Shown here piece after piece: positions 23,596-32,133 of a stretch of 64,000 bases of DNA. This DNA is from Thalassobacterium maritimum. GTDB taxonomy: Bacteria > Verrucomicrobiota > Verrucomicrobiia > Opitutales > Coraliomargaritaceae. The stretch is from assembly GCF_031127805.1 (NCBI RefSeq), contig NZ_JARXHW010000026.1, forward strand, positions 1 to 64,000, written 5' to 3'. Both the position numbers and the translations under genes were made by a program. The number at the start of each line of letters is the position of its first letter. Position 1 is the stretch's first letter. The notes beneath the pieces are model-generated. The model was not told where the DNA came from and made no database searches. It saw nothing but the letters and a program-made list of their open reading frames with translations.

Positions 23596-24810
23596 TTGAC
23601 CTGTGTGCTTGGTATGTGCAAGCTGTCGTTTGTGTTGAAAAACGAAGTGCAGGAAATTCAGGGACTCTACGGGCCGTTTAGCTTGTCGGAACGTGTCTTG
23701 CAGAAGATATGGTTGCGGGGGGATTACGATGCCAGCGATTTGTCGACAGGCTCGGGCAAGCTGCTGCGAGTGGTGGATCCCGGGCGCTGGAATCTACTGG
23801 AAGGGCCGGACTTCTTGGAGGCACAACTGGAGCTGGACGGTGAATTGGTGGTGGGAGATGTTGAGGTGCACTTTTACGAGTCGGATTGGCACTTACATGC
23901 GCATGGCTCGAACCCTAACTTTAATGATGTGCGCTTGCATGTCGTACTCTATGCCGATCCATCGTCCATTCCGGTGCTCACCGCGCAAGGGCGGCGCCCG
24001 GAGGTGGTTCATTTGTTACCATGTTTAGAGCGAGATCTGGAAGATTTTGCAGTGGACGATGCCTTATTAGAGCTGGAGCAAGTGGAAGATACGGAGTGGA
24101 TGCTTAAATTCATGCAGCAGCCGCTCGAGCGTAGGCGTGCGATTTTGGCCGAAGGGGCCGAGGCGCGTTGGGCGCGCAAGCTAGGTTTCGCTCAGAAGCG
24201 CCTCGCGGGGGCATCTTGGACGGAGGCCTGTCATCAATACTGTATGGAGGTTTTGGGCTATGCACGCAATCGTGCCCCGATGTCGCGTCTGGCGTTGATC
24301 TATTCGATCGATGATTTTGCGAGCGGGCGGGTCGAGCCTGAGCGAGCCTTTGAGCTGGAACGTGGCAGTTGGCGTCTAAGCGGACTGCGTCCCGCCAATC
24401 AGCCGAAGCATCGCTTGGCGCAGTATGCGGCGATCTGTCAGGCGCAGCCCGGTTGGCCCGAGCGCTTGCGCGATCTCCTGGTGACTTGTGGTCCTGTGGG
24501 GGATGGCTTGTCGGGAGCTGCTTTTCGCCGAAAGCAGGGCGTGGCACGTTTAATGGAGCGTATTTCGACGGATGTGTTTTCTGGTAGAATTAGCTCTAGA
24601 CGTTTAAATACACTGATTTGCGATGCTTTGTTCCCGTTGGCACAGGCGGCAGCAGTGGCCGATTGGGCGCCTTATTGGATGCATTGGCCCGCGGGCGATG
24701 CGCCGGATGCCTTGCATCGTTTTTTGAAACAAGCGCAAGTGATCGATCGTACGGAGCCATTTTCAAATGGGCAGGTGCAGGGTGGATTGCACTTACTGAT
24801 TCATAATTAA
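23596..24810 (+). CDS. DUF2851-family protein
   Basis: The frame opens at a TTG (23596). An ATG at 23614 is the more likely start, giving 398 residues. The protein matches the DUF2851 pattern, with WNLLEGPDFLEAQLELDG, GDVEVHFYESDWH-H-H and F-DVRLHVVLY. The repeated His and Asp residues suggest a metal site, but no activity is known to me. Nothing in the flanks suggests a pathway: PEP-CTERM gene divergent on the left, L,D-transpeptidase convergent on the right. Confidence 0.85.
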   Translation: MTCVLGMCKLSFVLKNEVQEIQGLYGPFSLSERVLQKIWLRGDYDASDLSTGSGKLLRVVDPGRWNLLEGPDFLEAQLELDGELVVGDVEVHFYESDWHLHAHGSNPNFNDVRLHVVLYADPSSIPVLTAQGRRPEVVHLLPCLERDLEDFAVDDALLELEQVEDTEWMLKFMQQPLERRRAILAEGAEARWARKLGFAQKRLAGASWTEACHQYCMEVLGYARNRAPMSRLALIYSIDDFASGRVEPERAFELERGSWRLSGLRPANQPKHRLAQYAAICQAQPGWPERLRDLLVTCGPVGDGLSGAAFRRKQGVARLMERISTDVFSGRISSRRLNTLICDALFPLAQAAAVADWAPYWMHWPAGDAPDALHRFLKQAQVIDRTEPFSNGQVQGGLHLLIHN

Positions 24811-24885
24811 TACATTTTCAGTTTAAAAACGTTGATTTAAGGATCTCTATTTGGATTTCTGATTTTAATACAGCGTCGGTCGTGC

Positions 24886-26037
24886 CTAAGGATCGACGTG
24901 CACAGTGGTGCCTATTTCGACCAGACCAAGCAGGGTTTGCGCATTCCAGTTGGCGAGGCGGAAACAGCCGCTGGATTCGGTGCGGCCCACTTTTTCCGGC
25001 TCGGGCGTGCCGTGGATGCCATAGCTGGGCAGGTTGAGGCCGATCCAAGTGCTGCCGACTGGATTATTAGGGCCGGGCTGTATTATAAATTTTTGCGTGA
25101 TGCCTTCGTTTGCAGCAGTACTGCTCAATATGGCAGGGTTGAAGGTGTAGTTGGGGTTTTTTACGCGCACCTTGACGCGTAGCGCCCCACTGGGGCGCTT
25201 GTCCACACGCCGAGCGATGCTGACTGGGCAATGGAAGACGATGCGTCCTTGCGGGCTGATGGCTTGTAAGGTGCGGGCTGAGAGTGAAATTTGTAGATGG
25301 CTTACTGGCTGGTAGATTTGCAGTGGGGGCATGTGGGGAACGAGGACCTCTTGCCCCGCTTGCAGCTGATTGAAGTCTAGAGCAGGGTTGAGTTGCTGGA
25401 TCAGGTCGGGGTGGCTCATGCAGGTTTCGGCCAGCATTTCGAGTATCGAGTGGTAGGCCATGCGCTCACGAGTGCCGCGTTCTTTCCAACTGGCAGGAGC
25501 AGGATCGATACGAGCGAAGTCTGCGGCAGAGAGAGTGACTCGAGCGTAGAGGGGTTCGGCGATCTTGAGTGTCGCTTGGGTGGCGAGATCAAACTCTCCG
25601 CTGGGGTGTAATTGGTGTGCGGTTTGATATGCGCTCAGTGCTTGGCGTGTTTGAGTGCCGATTGAGCCATCGATGGAGCCGGGAGAGAAGCCGCTACGTG
25701 CGAGTGCCATCTGCAGTTCCAATGCATTGGTGATCGCGCGGCCGACCACTGGTTCGGGCGCTGGTGTCGCGATGGGCGCGAGTTGTGGTGATTCCTTAAC
25801 GGATGTGGCTGCGGAGGCAGCCGTCTCTGGGGCGGTCGCAGTCTGAGTTGTGAGGGGCTCGGCTGCTTGCTTGGATTCGGCAATCGTCTCGCTTGCGGGC
25901 TCGTTCTCGACCGCGGCTGAGGGAAAGGCCGCCGAATGAGGCAGCCAGCGATCGGCTGCGTAGGCTAAGATCGCGAGACATCCGAGGCTCAGTAGCAGTC
26001 GGAGCGCGACGTGTAAGGCTTGGCGGGTGGTGCTCAG
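24886..26037 (-). CDS. L,D-transpeptidase (YkuD) with PG-binding domain and membrane anchor
   Basis: The C-terminal YkuD domain shows the HGTP motif and SSGCFRL with the catalytic Cys. A peptidoglycan-binding helical domain (GFSPGSIDGSIGTQTRQAL) and a LysM-like segment precede it. The enzyme makes 3-3 peptidoglycan cross-links or attaches proteins. From the GTG at 25749 the protein would be 287 residues and cytoplasmic. The same frame continues upstream without a stop to about 26055, adding ALRLLLSLGCLAILAYAA, a clear membrane anchor, and an Ala/Pro/Glu-rich linker. No ATG, GTG or TTG lies in the extension before the stop, so a CTG at 26037 is proposed as start. It begins 24 bp after the upstream beta-CASP gene. 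Confidence 0.8.
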   Translation of the reverse strand: MSTTRQALHVALRLLLSLGCLAILAYAADRWLPHSAAFPSAAVENEPASETIAESKQAAEPLTTQTATAPETAASAATSVKESPQLAPIATPAPEPVVGRAITNALELQMALARSGFSPGSIDGSIGTQTRQALSAYQTAHQLHPSGEFDLATQATLKIAEPLYARVTLSAADFARIDPAPASWKERGTRERMAYHSILEMLAETCMSHPDLIQQLNPALDFNQLQAGQEVLVPHMPPLQIYQPVSHLQISLSARTLQAISPQGRIVFHCPVSIARRVDKRPSGALRVKVRVKNPNYTFNPAILSSTAANEGITQKFIIQPGPNNPVGSTWIGLNLPSYGIHGTPEPEKVGRTESSGCFRLANWNAQTLLGLVEIGTTVHVDP

Positions 26038-26061
26038 AGTGCTGCGTGGGCCTTGCGGAGA

Positions 26062-27420
26062 TTAAATGTGATACTCAGTGAGTGGCTCAGGGTCGAGAAT
26101 CGTGGTCTCTGGCATGCGCGAGGTGAGCTCTTGCGAAAACCAGTCACGAGCGTTTTGGTCCCCGTGGGTGAGCACAATCGCGCGCGCATCGCTCTGTTCC
26201 GCATAAGCGAGTAGCTCGCTGCGGTCGGCGTGGCCGCTGAGGTCGAATTGATCGATGCTGGCTCGGATCGGGGCGCTGTAGTCGAGCGCATCAAAAAAGA
26301 AGCTCGCTTCGTCGCGTTCTGCCAAAAGTTGGCCACCGGGCGAGTCGGGGTCGCAATAGCCGACAAAACAGAGGCCGTTGTTGGGATGTGGCAGTAGCGA
26401 AGCGGCAATCTTATAGGACGGCGTGTGCTCGACCATCATGCCGCTACTGACCAGGTAGATTCCTTTGCGTGGTAGGTCACGACCAGGTCGCATATTTAAA
26501 TCGACGGCGCGCACGTCCATCTTTTCGAGCATTTTAAGATCGAAATCGACCAGATTGGTCTGTTTGCGAATTTTATCGAAATACTCACAGATCGCCATGC
26601 CCAAGCCCGCGGCGTGGATGGGGCACTGCGGTAGACGGCCCGCATTGCGAGCGTCGTAGATGATTCGAAATAGTTCTTGCATGCGACCTAGGGCGAATAC
26701 GGGGATCAGGCAGCTACCTCCTCGCTCCAGAGTGCTCGCGATTTGTTCGATCAGGCGATCGATTTCCGATTCGCGTGTTTTTTTGCATTCGCGGTCATTG
26801 GCGCCACGGGTGGTTTCCAGCACCAGCGTGTCGACGGGGCCCATCGGAAGCTCTGCGCCGGGTAAGGTGCGTTGTGCGTCGAAGAGCACATCACCGGAAA
26901 AGACAACACGGCGATCTTGGTAGATGAGTTCGACTGCCGCCGCCCCGGCGACGTGGCCCGAGCAGTGGAGGATGACTTCAACTTGATCTTTGCCCTTGGT
27001 GTAGATTTCGCCGCGTCCGAAACGTTGGATGGTCAGCTGTTTGGTAAATTGCGCGACATCACGGTGTAAAAAGAGTGGATATTCGGCGATGCCATGCTCT
27101 TCGCGTTGCCGCTTCATTACATTGATGGAATTGCGCAGCATGCGCGGAGCCAGTGTGACATTGGGCGCGGCGGTGATGACTGGAGTCTTTGGATTGTGGG
27201 CCGTCACAATCGGCATCGAGCCTAGGTGGTCGAGGTGACAGTGGGTCAGGATGATCAGATCGAGGTCAAGGTTTTCGATCGGTTCGAAATCGGGCAGGGC
27301 GTCGTAGCCGAGTTTTTTCGGGTGCAGGCCGGAATCGATCAAGATATTAAAGTCGCCAAGCTGTACGAACATCGAGTTCGCGCCAATTTCGCCGTGTCGG
27401 TTGAGGTCGGTCAGCTTCAT
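26062..27420 (-). CDS. MBL-fold beta-CASP nuclease (CPSF/RNase-like)
   Basis: The 452-residue product has the metallo-beta-lactamase motif THCHLDHLG, further metal ligands near HCSGHVAGA and FSGDVLFD, the beta-CASP segment (about 190-330, with LIPVFALGRMQE) and the C-terminal LSGHADRSELL and VLTHGD motifs. This architecture is that of RNA-processing exonuclease/endonucleases related to CPSF73. It probably acts in RNA processing or decay. It is followed at short distance by the L,D-transpeptidase, and a divergent CDF transporter gene lies on the other side. Confidence 0.88.
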   Translation of the reverse strand: MKLTDLNRHGEIGANSMFVQLGDFNILIDSGLHPKKLGYDALPDFEPIENLDLDLIILTHCHLDHLGSMPIVTAHNPKTPVITAAPNVTLAPRMLRNSINVMKRQREEHGIAEYPLFLHRDVAQFTKQLTIQRFGRGEIYTKGKDQVEVILHCSGHVAGAAAVELIYQDRRVVFSGDVLFDAQRTLPGAELPMGPVDTLVLETTRGANDRECKKTRESEIDRLIEQIASTLERGGSCLIPVFALGRMQELFRIIYDARNAGRLPQCPIHAAGLGMAICEYFDKIRKQTNLVDFDLKMLEKMDVRAVDLNMRPGRDLPRKGIYLVSSGMMVEHTPSYKIAASLLPHPNNGLCFVGYCDPDSPGGQLLAERDEASFFFDALDYSAPIRASIDQFDLSGHADRSELLAYAEQSDARAIVLTHGDQNARDWFSQELTSRMPETTILDPEPLTEYHI

Positions 27421-27473
27421 AATTCGTTTGAGGGCATTATTTTCATATATATTTAAGGGGGGGGCACAGCGAC

Positions 27474-27568
27474 GGGGCCGTTGCGGATGATCTCATAGTA
27501 AAATCCGCTGGCCCTGCCTCGGCTGCAGTCACAATGTGTTCTGTGCTTGCAGCGAGTGAACTTAGGCA
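27474..27568. other. Two adjacent hairpins in the gap before the CDF transporter
   Basis: First element: GGGCC (27475-27479) pairs with GGCCC (27510-27514), enclosing GCGGA/TCCGC (27483-27487 with 27504-27508). Second: TGCCT/AGGCA (27515-27519 with 27564-27568) encloses GCTGCA/TGCAGC (27522-27527 with 27548-27553) and CACA/TGTG (27530-27533 with 27542-27545). The gap separates divergent genes, so a terminator is not expected. It could be a small RNA or a leader element. It does not match a riboswitch class I know. Confidence 0.45.
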
Positions 27569-27676
27569 GGTATGCGACTTTATATTGGTCGGCGATAGGC
27601 ATTGCTCCAAGCTAAAGAACATTCATTAACTAGCAACGTAACAAGTAAAGTGTAATCTCCAAGAGCGAAAATTCAG

Positions 27677-28627
27677 ATGTCTCCGCACAGTTCAGCGAAA
27701 AAAATTACCTGGGTCGGCTTATTGCTGAACTTGCTACTCGGCTGCGTGAAAGTGCTCGGCGGTTGGTTGCTACAGTCGAAGGCCCTGCTGGCCGATGGGG
27801 CGCACAGCTTGCTGGACCTGCTGACCGATGTGGCGGTGCTGGTGGGACTTTCGCTGGCTAATAAGCCGGAGGATGAGAATCATCTCTACGGACACCACAA
27901 GTTTGCCAGTTTTGCTAAGTTCGCCGTGGGAGGCATGTTGCTACTGTTTTCGCTGGGCTTGGTGATCACTGCCTTGCTCGATTACCGCAGCGGAGGCGTG
28001 GGGCGCCCACAAGCGGGGGAAGCCGTCGTACTGGCGCTGATTTCACTCGTGCTGAAAGAGGCGCTCTTCTGGTGGACGCGTGGGGTGGCACGACGCTTGA
28101 AGTCTGATTTATTGATGGCCAACGCCTGGCATCACCGTATGGACAGCATTTCTTCGCTCGGTGTGGCGGCTGCTTTGGTCGGCGTCTGGCTGGGAGGCGA
28201 GAGCTGGGCCTTCCTGGATGGCGTGGTCACTTTGGTGCTTGGTTGTTATTTGATCTTTGAGTCCAGTAAGATTTTTCTGCGAGCGTGTGCCGATTTGCTC
28301 GATGCGGCGCCTGAGCGCGAAATCATAGAAGATTTACGCGAGCACATTTTGCCGACCCCCGGAGCCATTGCTTACCATGACTTTCGGGTGCGCCGCGTGG
28401 GGGATCTCTACGAAGTCGATTTGCATTTACAGGTAGATCCTGAGATTACTGTCGTGGCCGGGCATGCGATTGCGCGCTCGGTAAAGCGGCGAATGGTAGA
28501 AAAACATCCAGAGGTTTCTAAGGTTTTGGTGCATGTGGAACCTGCGAATAGAGAACATATTATGAATCGTGGTCTCTCAGGCTTGGACGGTTCGGAAGAT
28601 AAAAGCGCCCCAGTTCAGGAAATATAG
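27677..28627 (+). CDS. Cation diffusion facilitator (CDF) metal transporter
   Basis: The 316-residue inner-membrane protein has about six membrane segments. Metal-site motifs are ADGAHSLLDLLTD in TM2 (HxxxD type) and NAWHHRMDSISS in TM5 (HxxxD). The cytoplasmic C-terminal domain (about 210-290) has YHDFRVRRVGDLYEVDLHLQ and VLVHVEP. CDF proteins export divalent cations such as Zn, Fe, Mn or Co against protons. Metal choice cannot be read here, and it lacks the His-rich loop of the second CDF protein at 34386. Confidence 0.92.
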   Translation: MSPHSSAKKITWVGLLLNLLLGCVKVLGGWLLQSKALLADGAHSLLDLLTDVAVLVGLSLANKPEDENHLYGHHKFASFAKFAVGGMLLLFSLGLVITALLDYRSGGVGRPQAGEAVVLALISLVLKEALFWWTRGVARRLKSDLLMANAWHHRMDSISSLGVAAALVGVWLGGESWAFLDGVVTLVLGCYLIFESSKIFLRACADLLDAAPEREIIEDLREHILPTPGAIAYHDFRVRRVGDLYEVDLHLQVDPEITVVAGHAIARSVKRRMVEKHPEVSKVLVHVEPANREHIMNRGLSGLDGSEDKSAPVQEI

Positions 28628-28712
28628 CTTGTCTGCGCATGCGTAACCGAATTGAAACGTAAGCTCTCGCAACCTCTCAACTAGCCACTTTCAGCGACTG
28701 TCTTTTCCTCTT

Positions 28713-30626
28713 ATGAGCGATTTTTTAAAGCACGAATGCGGGATCGCAATGATCCGCCTTTTGAAGCCTATTTCTTATTACCAAGAGAAGTATAATACGC
28801 CTCTATACGGTTTTAATCAGCTGTTCTTGCTGATGGAGAAACAACACAATCGCGGCCAAGACGGCGCGGGCATCGGCTGTGTGAAGCTTGATGTCGCCCC
28901 CGGCCAGCCTTATATGGCGCGCGAGCGTACGATTAAACAAAACTCCTTGGCACGCATTTTTAAGGGGCAACTCAAGGCCTACCAAAAGATGGTGGATAAG
29001 GGCGTGATCCACCCTGAATTTCCTCAGACGGTCAAAGATAACTTCGATTATGGTGGCGAGATTCTGCTAGGCCACCTGCGCTATGGCACCTCGGGAGTGT
29101 ATTCTTCAAATAGCTGCCACCCCTACGTGCGCCAGTCGAATTGGCCGACCAAGAATTTAATGTTGGCAGGTAATTTTACCATTACCAACGAAAAGGACCT
29201 CAACGCCGACCTGATCAATCGTGGCCAACACCCGATCTTCGGTACCGACACGCAAGCTGTCTTGGAAGAAGTCGGCTTCCATCTCGACGAAGCACACGAT
29301 GCCATCTACCACAAGATGCGTGATCAAAATGTCGAAGGCACCAAGATCCCTCGCATCATTAGTGAGCAGCTGGATCCGATTCGTATTTTGAGAAATGCCG
29401 CTTCCAATTGGGACGGCGGCTACGCGATTGCCGGGTTGATTGGTAATGGTGACAGCTTCGTGATGCGGGACCCGCAGGGCATTCGCCCTTGCTTCTATTT
29501 CCAGAACGATGAAGTCATCGCCTTCGCCTCTGAGCGCGTGGCTTTGATGACAATTTTTGATCAACCGATCGAGAATGTGCGCGAAGTCGAGCCCGGCTGT
29601 GCCATGGTGGTGAAGAGTGACGGCAAGATTTACAGCGAACGTTTCACCGAGCCGCGCCCCATCACACCTTGTTCTTTCGAGCGTATTTACTTCTCACGTG
29701 GTAACGACGCCGACATTTACGCAGAGCGCAAAGCACTCGGTGGTGCCTTGCTCGAGCAAGTCGTTAAAGCGATTGATAATAATTTCGCAGACAGCGTCTT
29801 TAGCTTCGTTCCCAATACCGCTGAGGTCGCTTATTACGGCTTGTTGGATTCAGTCCGCCTGCATCGTCGTAAAGAAGTGCGCGACTCGCTGTTGGCGGCG
29901 CAAGAAAACGGCACACTGGATGCAAAATTGATCGACGAGCTGATCATGGGCAACTGGCCGCGTGGGGAAAAGATCGCGCACAAGGACATCAAGCTGCGCA
30001 CCTTTATTTCGCAAGAAGAAGGCCGCGCCAAGCTCGTCTCCCACGTTTACGATATCACATACGGGATCGTCGAAAAGAAGGACTGCTTGGTCTGCATCGA
30101 TGACTCTATCGTCCGCGGCACCACGCTCAAGGAGTCGATTCTTAAGATCCTTAGTCGCACTCAGCCGCGCAAAATCGTGGTTGCATCCACCGCGCCGCAG
30201 ATTCGCTATCCCGACTGTTACGGCATCGACATGTCCGAACTCGGTAAGTTCATCGCCTTCAAGGCCACTGTTGAATTACTGAAAGACGACGGCTGCTCGC
30301 ATTTATTGCAAGAAGTGTATGTTGACTGTATCGCACAGGCCGACAAGCCCTCCAGCGAAATGGTCAATCACGTCAAGCGCATCTACGAGCGCTACAGCGA
30401 CGAGCAAATTTCCGCTAAGATCGCGGAATTAGTGTATCCCAAGAATGTGCCTTGGACCGGCGAGCTCGAGATCGTCTTCCTGCCGGTGGACAAGATGCGC
30501 GAAGCGCTCCCAAACAATAATGGGGATTGGTATTTTACTGGAGATTATCCAACTCCCGGTGGCACTGCGACCGTGAACAAAGCCTTTATTAACTACTTCG
30601 AAAACAAGACTGGCCGCGCTTACTAG
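28713..30626 (+). CDS. purF: Amidophosphoribosyltransferase, long PurF type
   Basis: The 637-residue product would make 5-phosphoribosylamine from PRPP and glutamine, the first step of purine synthesis. The N-terminal class II glutaminase has its nucleophile at Cys 9 (KHECGIA), implying removal of an eight-residue propeptide, and the HNRGQDGAG and GHLRYGT motifs. The phosphoribosyltransferase half has the PRPP loop VCIDDSIVRGTTLKESI near residue 465. The protein is longer than the common 470-510 residue PurF and matches the long form seen in Bacteroidetes and relatives. It is transcribed alone. Confidence 0.92.
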   Translation: MSDFLKHECGIAMIRLLKPISYYQEKYNTPLYGFNQLFLLMEKQHNRGQDGAGIGCVKLDVAPGQPYMARERTIKQNSLARIFKGQLKAYQKMVDKGVIHPEFPQTVKDNFDYGGEILLGHLRYGTSGVYSSNSCHPYVRQSNWPTKNLMLAGNFTITNEKDLNADLINRGQHPIFGTDTQAVLEEVGFHLDEAHDAIYHKMRDQNVEGTKIPRIISEQLDPIRILRNAASNWDGGYAIAGLIGNGDSFVMRDPQGIRPCFYFQNDEVIAFASERVALMTIFDQPIENVREVEPGCAMVVKSDGKIYSERFTEPRPITPCSFERIYFSRGNDADIYAERKALGGALLEQVVKAIDNNFADSVFSFVPNTAEVAYYGLLDSVRLHRRKEVRDSLLAAQENGTLDAKLIDELIMGNWPRGEKIAHKDIKLRTFISQEEGRAKLVSHVYDITYGIVEKKDCLVCIDDSIVRGTTLKESILKILSRTQPRKIVVASTAPQIRYPDCYGIDMSELGKFIAFKATVELLKDDGCSHLLQEVYVDCIAQADKPSSEMVNHVKRIYERYSDEQISAKIAELVYPKNVPWTGELEIVFLPVDKMREALPNNNGDWYFTGDYPTPGGTATVNKAFINYFENKTGRAY

Positions 30627-30647
30627 GCGCGGTCTCGTCGCTGGCTA

Positions 30648-30672
30648 GGCTTTGCGCTTAGTGCGCAAAGCC
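30648..30672. terminator. Hairpin between convergent purF and DUF695 genes
   Basis: A perfect 10-bp stem, GGCTTTGCGC with GCGCAAAGCC, has a five-base loop TTAGT. Placed between convergent stops it could end transcription from both sides, although T runs are short. Confidence 0.65.
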
Positions 30673-30697
30673 AGTCCGAGCGGCGGAGTTTTCACGG

Positions 30698-31150
30698 CTA
30701 GGCTTGCACCGGAGGGTTGCAGATTTGATACACTTGGCGCAGTGGCTCCCAATTGGGGTCTTCTTCGACGTGTAACTGAATCGGGAGCGTGGGCACACCT
30801 GCGAGGGCTTGATTGATGCGTTGGCTGACTTCGTCGGCATCCGAGAAGTAGAAGTGCCACTCGCGGCTGCCACGGGTGGTGTAGACAAAGGCGAGGACGG
30901 CTAGACGGTCGGGGTCGAGTGAGTCTAACAAGAGTTTTTCGAAGTCCTTCATGTCCGCGCTCTGCGTGTCTGTGGGCATGCCGTCGGCATCTCCGGGGCT
31001 GAAGTCCCAGGTAATTGTGAGTCGGCGAGGGTAGTTTTCGTCGGCTAAAAATTTCTGTAGACTGGGCCGAAAGCGCAGGAGGCTGGCTTGCTCAGGATTC
31101 TTACCTTTGGCGATATTCCATGCATCTGTTTGGGCGGCGGCTATTTTCAT
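30698..31150 (-). CDS. DUF695-family protein
   Basis: The 150-residue cytoplasmic protein resembles DUF695. It has RRLTITWDF and GMPT near the middle, then VLAFVYTTRGSREWHFYFSD and DPNWEPLRQVY at the end. Domain function is unknown to me. It is a single gene between convergent purF and the divergent HAD gene. Confidence 0.75.
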   Translation of the reverse strand: MKIAAAQTDAWNIAKGKNPEQASLLRFRPSLQKFLADENYPRRLTITWDFSPGDADGMPTDTQSADMKDFEKLLLDSLDPDRLAVLAFVYTTRGSREWHFYFSDADEVSQRINQALAGVPTLPIQLHVEEDPNWEPLRQVYQICNPPVQA

Positions 31151-31192
31151 GGTGAGATTTCGTATCTGTCAGAGTGTTGTGTGTAGAGTCGA

Positions 31193-32131
31193 ATGAATGA
31201 ACAGAGTGGATCGTTTTCAATGGGGCGTGACAAGGTTTCGGATACAGATATTTATTATACTATGTTGAGTGCGGAAATAAAAATAATTTTTCAAGATGTG
31301 GACGGCTGCCTAAACCCAGAAGATGGTGAGGGCTTCGGCGTGGCGGTTGATTGGCAGCCCTCTACGCGTCAAATTGCCATGTTGCAGGCGATTGACGCTG
31401 CGGTGGAGGCCTCTTCGCTCACACATTTCGTGATCAATACGGGGCGCCCATGGGCCTTGGTGCGGAATTTGGTGCAGCATTTTAAGTCGTCGAAGGCGCG
31501 CTATTTTTTGCTCGAGCATGCCTGCGTGCTCTACGATCGAGAACGTGCTGCTTTTATCAATTGTGCCCAGCTGGCTGCCTCACATGACTTACCCGAACTG
31601 GCGAGCCGCTACCGCAATATCGAGATTATTGAGACACTCTTTGATTGGTACCGCCATCGTGGACAGGCTTTGTTGGAGGCTCATTATCGGGCGGACCTTA
31701 CGCCTGTAGAGAAAATCGGAAATTTGTCCTTCGTGATACCAGAGGGCGTCGACGGCGCAGAAATGCTGACTCGTATCGAGGCACTCGCTCGCGAGGAATT
31801 AGAAGGGGCGCAGGTGGACCAGTTGGACTTTTTACGTTCGGATCGCTACATCGATATTTTGCCAGGCATTCATAAGTTGGATGGCATACATTTACTCACG
31901 GCTCATTTGGGGCTGAGCTTGGATCAGGCCCTCGCGGTGGGGGACTTTTTAAACGATCTGCCTGTTTTTGAATCTTTTAGTCGAGTGATGTGCCCTGTAA
32001 ATGCGCATCCGCAGATCAAAGAGCTGACGCGTGCAAAAGGTGCTGGGGGGCATGTGAGTCGGTTGCCTTATGGGGCTGCATTGCTCGAATTGCTGAAGCC
32101 TGTGTCCACTGCGGGGGATTCGGGCGCCTAA
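31193..32131 (+). CDS. HAD-superfamily phosphatase
   Basis: The 312-residue frame shows HAD motif I FQDVDGCLNP with the nucleophile Asp, motif II VINTGRP and motif IV AVGDFLNDLPVF. A cap domain lies between them, as in Cof/sucrose-phosphatase-like enzymes. An in-frame ATG at 31262 begins just before motif I and is a plausible alternative start. The substrate is unknown, and sugar phosphates are typical for the group. It is convergent with alr, the genes being two bases apart. Confidence 0.85.
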   Translation: MNEQSGSFSMGRDKVSDTDIYYTMLSAEIKIIFQDVDGCLNPEDGEGFGVAVDWQPSTRQIAMLQAIDAAVEASSLTHFVINTGRPWALVRNLVQHFKSSKARYFLLEHACVLYDRERAAFINCAQLAASHDLPELASRYRNIEIIETLFDWYRHRGQALLEAHYRADLTPVEKIGNLSFVIPEGVDGAEMLTRIEALAREELEGAQVDQLDFLRSDRYIDILPGIHKLDGIHLLTAHLGLSLDQALAVGDFLNDLPVFESFSRVMCPVNAHPQIKELTRAKGAGGHVSRLPYGAALLELLKPVSTAGDSGA

Positions 32132-32133
32132 AC

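Noticed and set aside
27474..27568. NiCo or manganese riboswitch before the CDF gene
   Set aside because: The stem pattern is two separate hairpins and lacks the conserved junction motifs of those classes that I know.
28713..30626. purF with an N-terminal extension error because Cys is at residue 9
   Set aside because: A short cleavable propeptide before the catalytic Cys is known for PurF proteins, and the long family shows the same start.
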